Below, piece by piece: positions 62,988 through 64,000 of a stretch of DNA of 64,000 nt. The position numbers and the translations under genes were made by a program. The notes beneath the pieces were generated by a model. The model saw only the letters and a program-made list of their open reading frames with translations, did not search any database and was not told the origin of the DNA. The DNA comes from Miltochrista miniata. Taxonomy: Eukaryota > Arthropoda > Insecta > Lepidoptera > Erebidae. Each line of letters begins with the position of its first letter. Positions within the stretch are counted from its first letter, which is position 1. The DNA lies in the NCBI GenBank assembly GCA_933228765.1, contig OW121765.1, positions 10,822,498-10,886,497 of the forward strand, read 5' to 3'.

Positions 62988-63112
62988 CTATGAGCAATAG
63001 ATATCTACAATATGTTCATTCGTTATGCATATCGGCATGAACGGCGGGAGGGGGTGCACTTGTTCTCCCCTGGTAGGAAAAAAGTTCTGGCAGGCATAGA
63101 AAAATCAAATCT

Positions 63113-63306
63113 ATTAATATTACTTATAAAGAGGAAAGAATTGATTGTTTGTTTGCATCGAATAGACTCCGAAACTAGTGAACTGATTTAAAAATGCTTT
63201 CACTGTTGGGAAGCTACAATATCCCCGGTCAACATAGGCTATATTTTATTCCCATATTCCCACGGGAACGAGAGCTACGTGGGTGAAACCGCGTGTCGTT
63301 CGCTAG
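63113..63306 (+). mobile_element. Helitron-like short element
   Basis: TTAATATTACTTATAAAGAG at the 5' end, CCCACGGGAACGAGAGCTAC inside, and GCGTGTCGTTCGCTAGT at the 3' end. Confidence 0.75.
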
Positions 63307-63309
63307 TAT

Positions 63310-64000
63310 TTTAATAAATATAGACGCTGATGCACCCCCTGAAAATAATCCTGGATGCAGATGCACCTCACTGGAAATGCATATCATAGTAAAAATCTCT
63401 GCTCGGACTGCCGAGATTAGTCTTTCGATTGTCCAAAACTCCAAAATGACGCCGACCGCCCGCCTGTTGGAAGGTCATATCTACCTGGTTACCTATATAT
63501 AGCGAGTTGTGAAACAACAGTCTGGTAAAGTGTGGTTATGTAATTCACCCCTGCCCCTGACCATTCCCTTTGGGGATGGGTATAGGTGTAATTCAACCAA
63601 ACCACGACCATGCGTTGGCCCAATTATCTTAAAAAAGGTAGGTCACTACTTGAAAAAAATACGTGAAATGAAAGTCTAACCCCCAGTTTCCGAAAGGCTG
63701 ATCAACGCTAAAATTAACTAATCGGCTGTTAATTGCGGATCCTCACAGAAGATCCAAAATGGATCGCCAATTCCTGCGACCAGCGAAAACTTTTCTTGCG
63801 ATCCCGCCGCGTTCCACCGACACGCTCCAACCGATCCACATTGATCCGCCTAAGTATTTGTACAGTTGAACTTTCGGTCGCTATGGAGTCATGTGTGCAG
63901 CAACGACGTCGAATCGCTTTTGTAGCAACAACCTACATTCTTCTTAAATATTTACGAAGCATTTATGTTCCTTGTAAATGGATTTTCATTTTGTATCTTC
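63310..64000. other. No gene recognised
   Basis: Upstream intron of the cyclase gene by position. No exon carrying the start of C1 (the D-I-S-G motif) was found here on the minus strand. Confidence 0.5.

Larger units (their letters stand above)
59441..61229. mobile_element. hAT-type element in exon 2 copy 1
   Basis: 1789 bases with ends TAGGGATTGCAATCCGG and its inverse CCGGATTGCAATCCCTA. Flanked by GTCATG (59435-59440, 61230-61235; eight bases if the shared TA is counted). CCGGATCCG motifs crowd both ends. Contains an R1 tail (59606-59867) and a Helitron-like copy (59868-60051). An open plus-strand stretch at 60751-61011 has no recognised motif. Confidence 0.88.
59338..61307 (-). repeat. 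ADCY10: Exon 2 tandem copy 1, split by a hAT element
   Basis: Partial copy of the 3' part of cyclase exon 2 plus following intron (from about 59232). The exon part is in two pieces, 59338-59440 and 61230-61307, separated by the hAT-type element 59441-61229. The pieces are near-identical to 61803-61977 and keep the donor-side sequence but lack the exon's 5' part and acceptor. Confidence 0.85.

Noticed and set aside
1..64000. CRISPR arrays, bacterial operons or integrated viral genes
   Set aside because: No regularly spaced short repeats, no prokaryotic gene layout, and no envelope or capsid genes beyond the BEL gag.

Overview
This is eukaryotic, almost certainly lepidopteran (moth or butterfly), nuclear DNA. 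It is AT-rich and intron-rich and contains no bacterial-style genes. It carries repeat families typical of Lepidoptera: short Helitron-like elements ending in CTAGT, R1-type LINE fragments, tRNA-derived SINEs and BEL/Pao elements. The species cannot be named from the sequence.

One host gene dominates the right two thirds. It lies on the minus strand, is split into at least 21 exons between 62987 and 20760, and runs out of the window at its 5' end and probably at its 3' end. The exons chain in phase (one donor choice at exon 2 and one at exon 19 are picked to keep phase). They read as a soluble adenylyl cyclase of the ADCY10 family: a C1 cyclase domain, a C2 cyclase domain, a degenerate P-loop ATPase-like domain, then a long helical C-terminal region. 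Its introns hold almost everything else. A possible THAP zinc-finger first exon lies on the plus strand at 20120.

The left 19 kb is a nested transposon cluster whose order of insertion can be read from target-site duplications (TSDs). A BEL/Pao LTR retrotransposon (minus strand, 18781 to 4530) was split at 11580-14724 by a hAT-like element (8-bp TSD) and at 4683-10624 by a pogo-like element (TA TSD). The pogo element itself received an RTE-type LINE (5245-8484, 7-bp TSD) and a Jockey-type LINE fragment. The hAT-like element holds Jockey and R1 fragments.

At 27002-32557 an RTE-type LINE (10-bp TSD) is split by a Jockey-superfamily LINE (27941-31535) whose single 988-codon endonuclease-reverse transcriptase frame is intact. 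Further hAT-type elements with clear TSDs lie at 32647-32962, 47149-48541 and 59441-61229. The last one interrupts a copy of a tandemly triplicated segment of cyclase exon 2. A foldback element with long arms at 34237-37230 carries a Helitron-like insertion in one arm.

No rRNA, CRISPR or prokaryotic operon is present. All boundaries were read by eye; family names rest on motifs and not on database searches.
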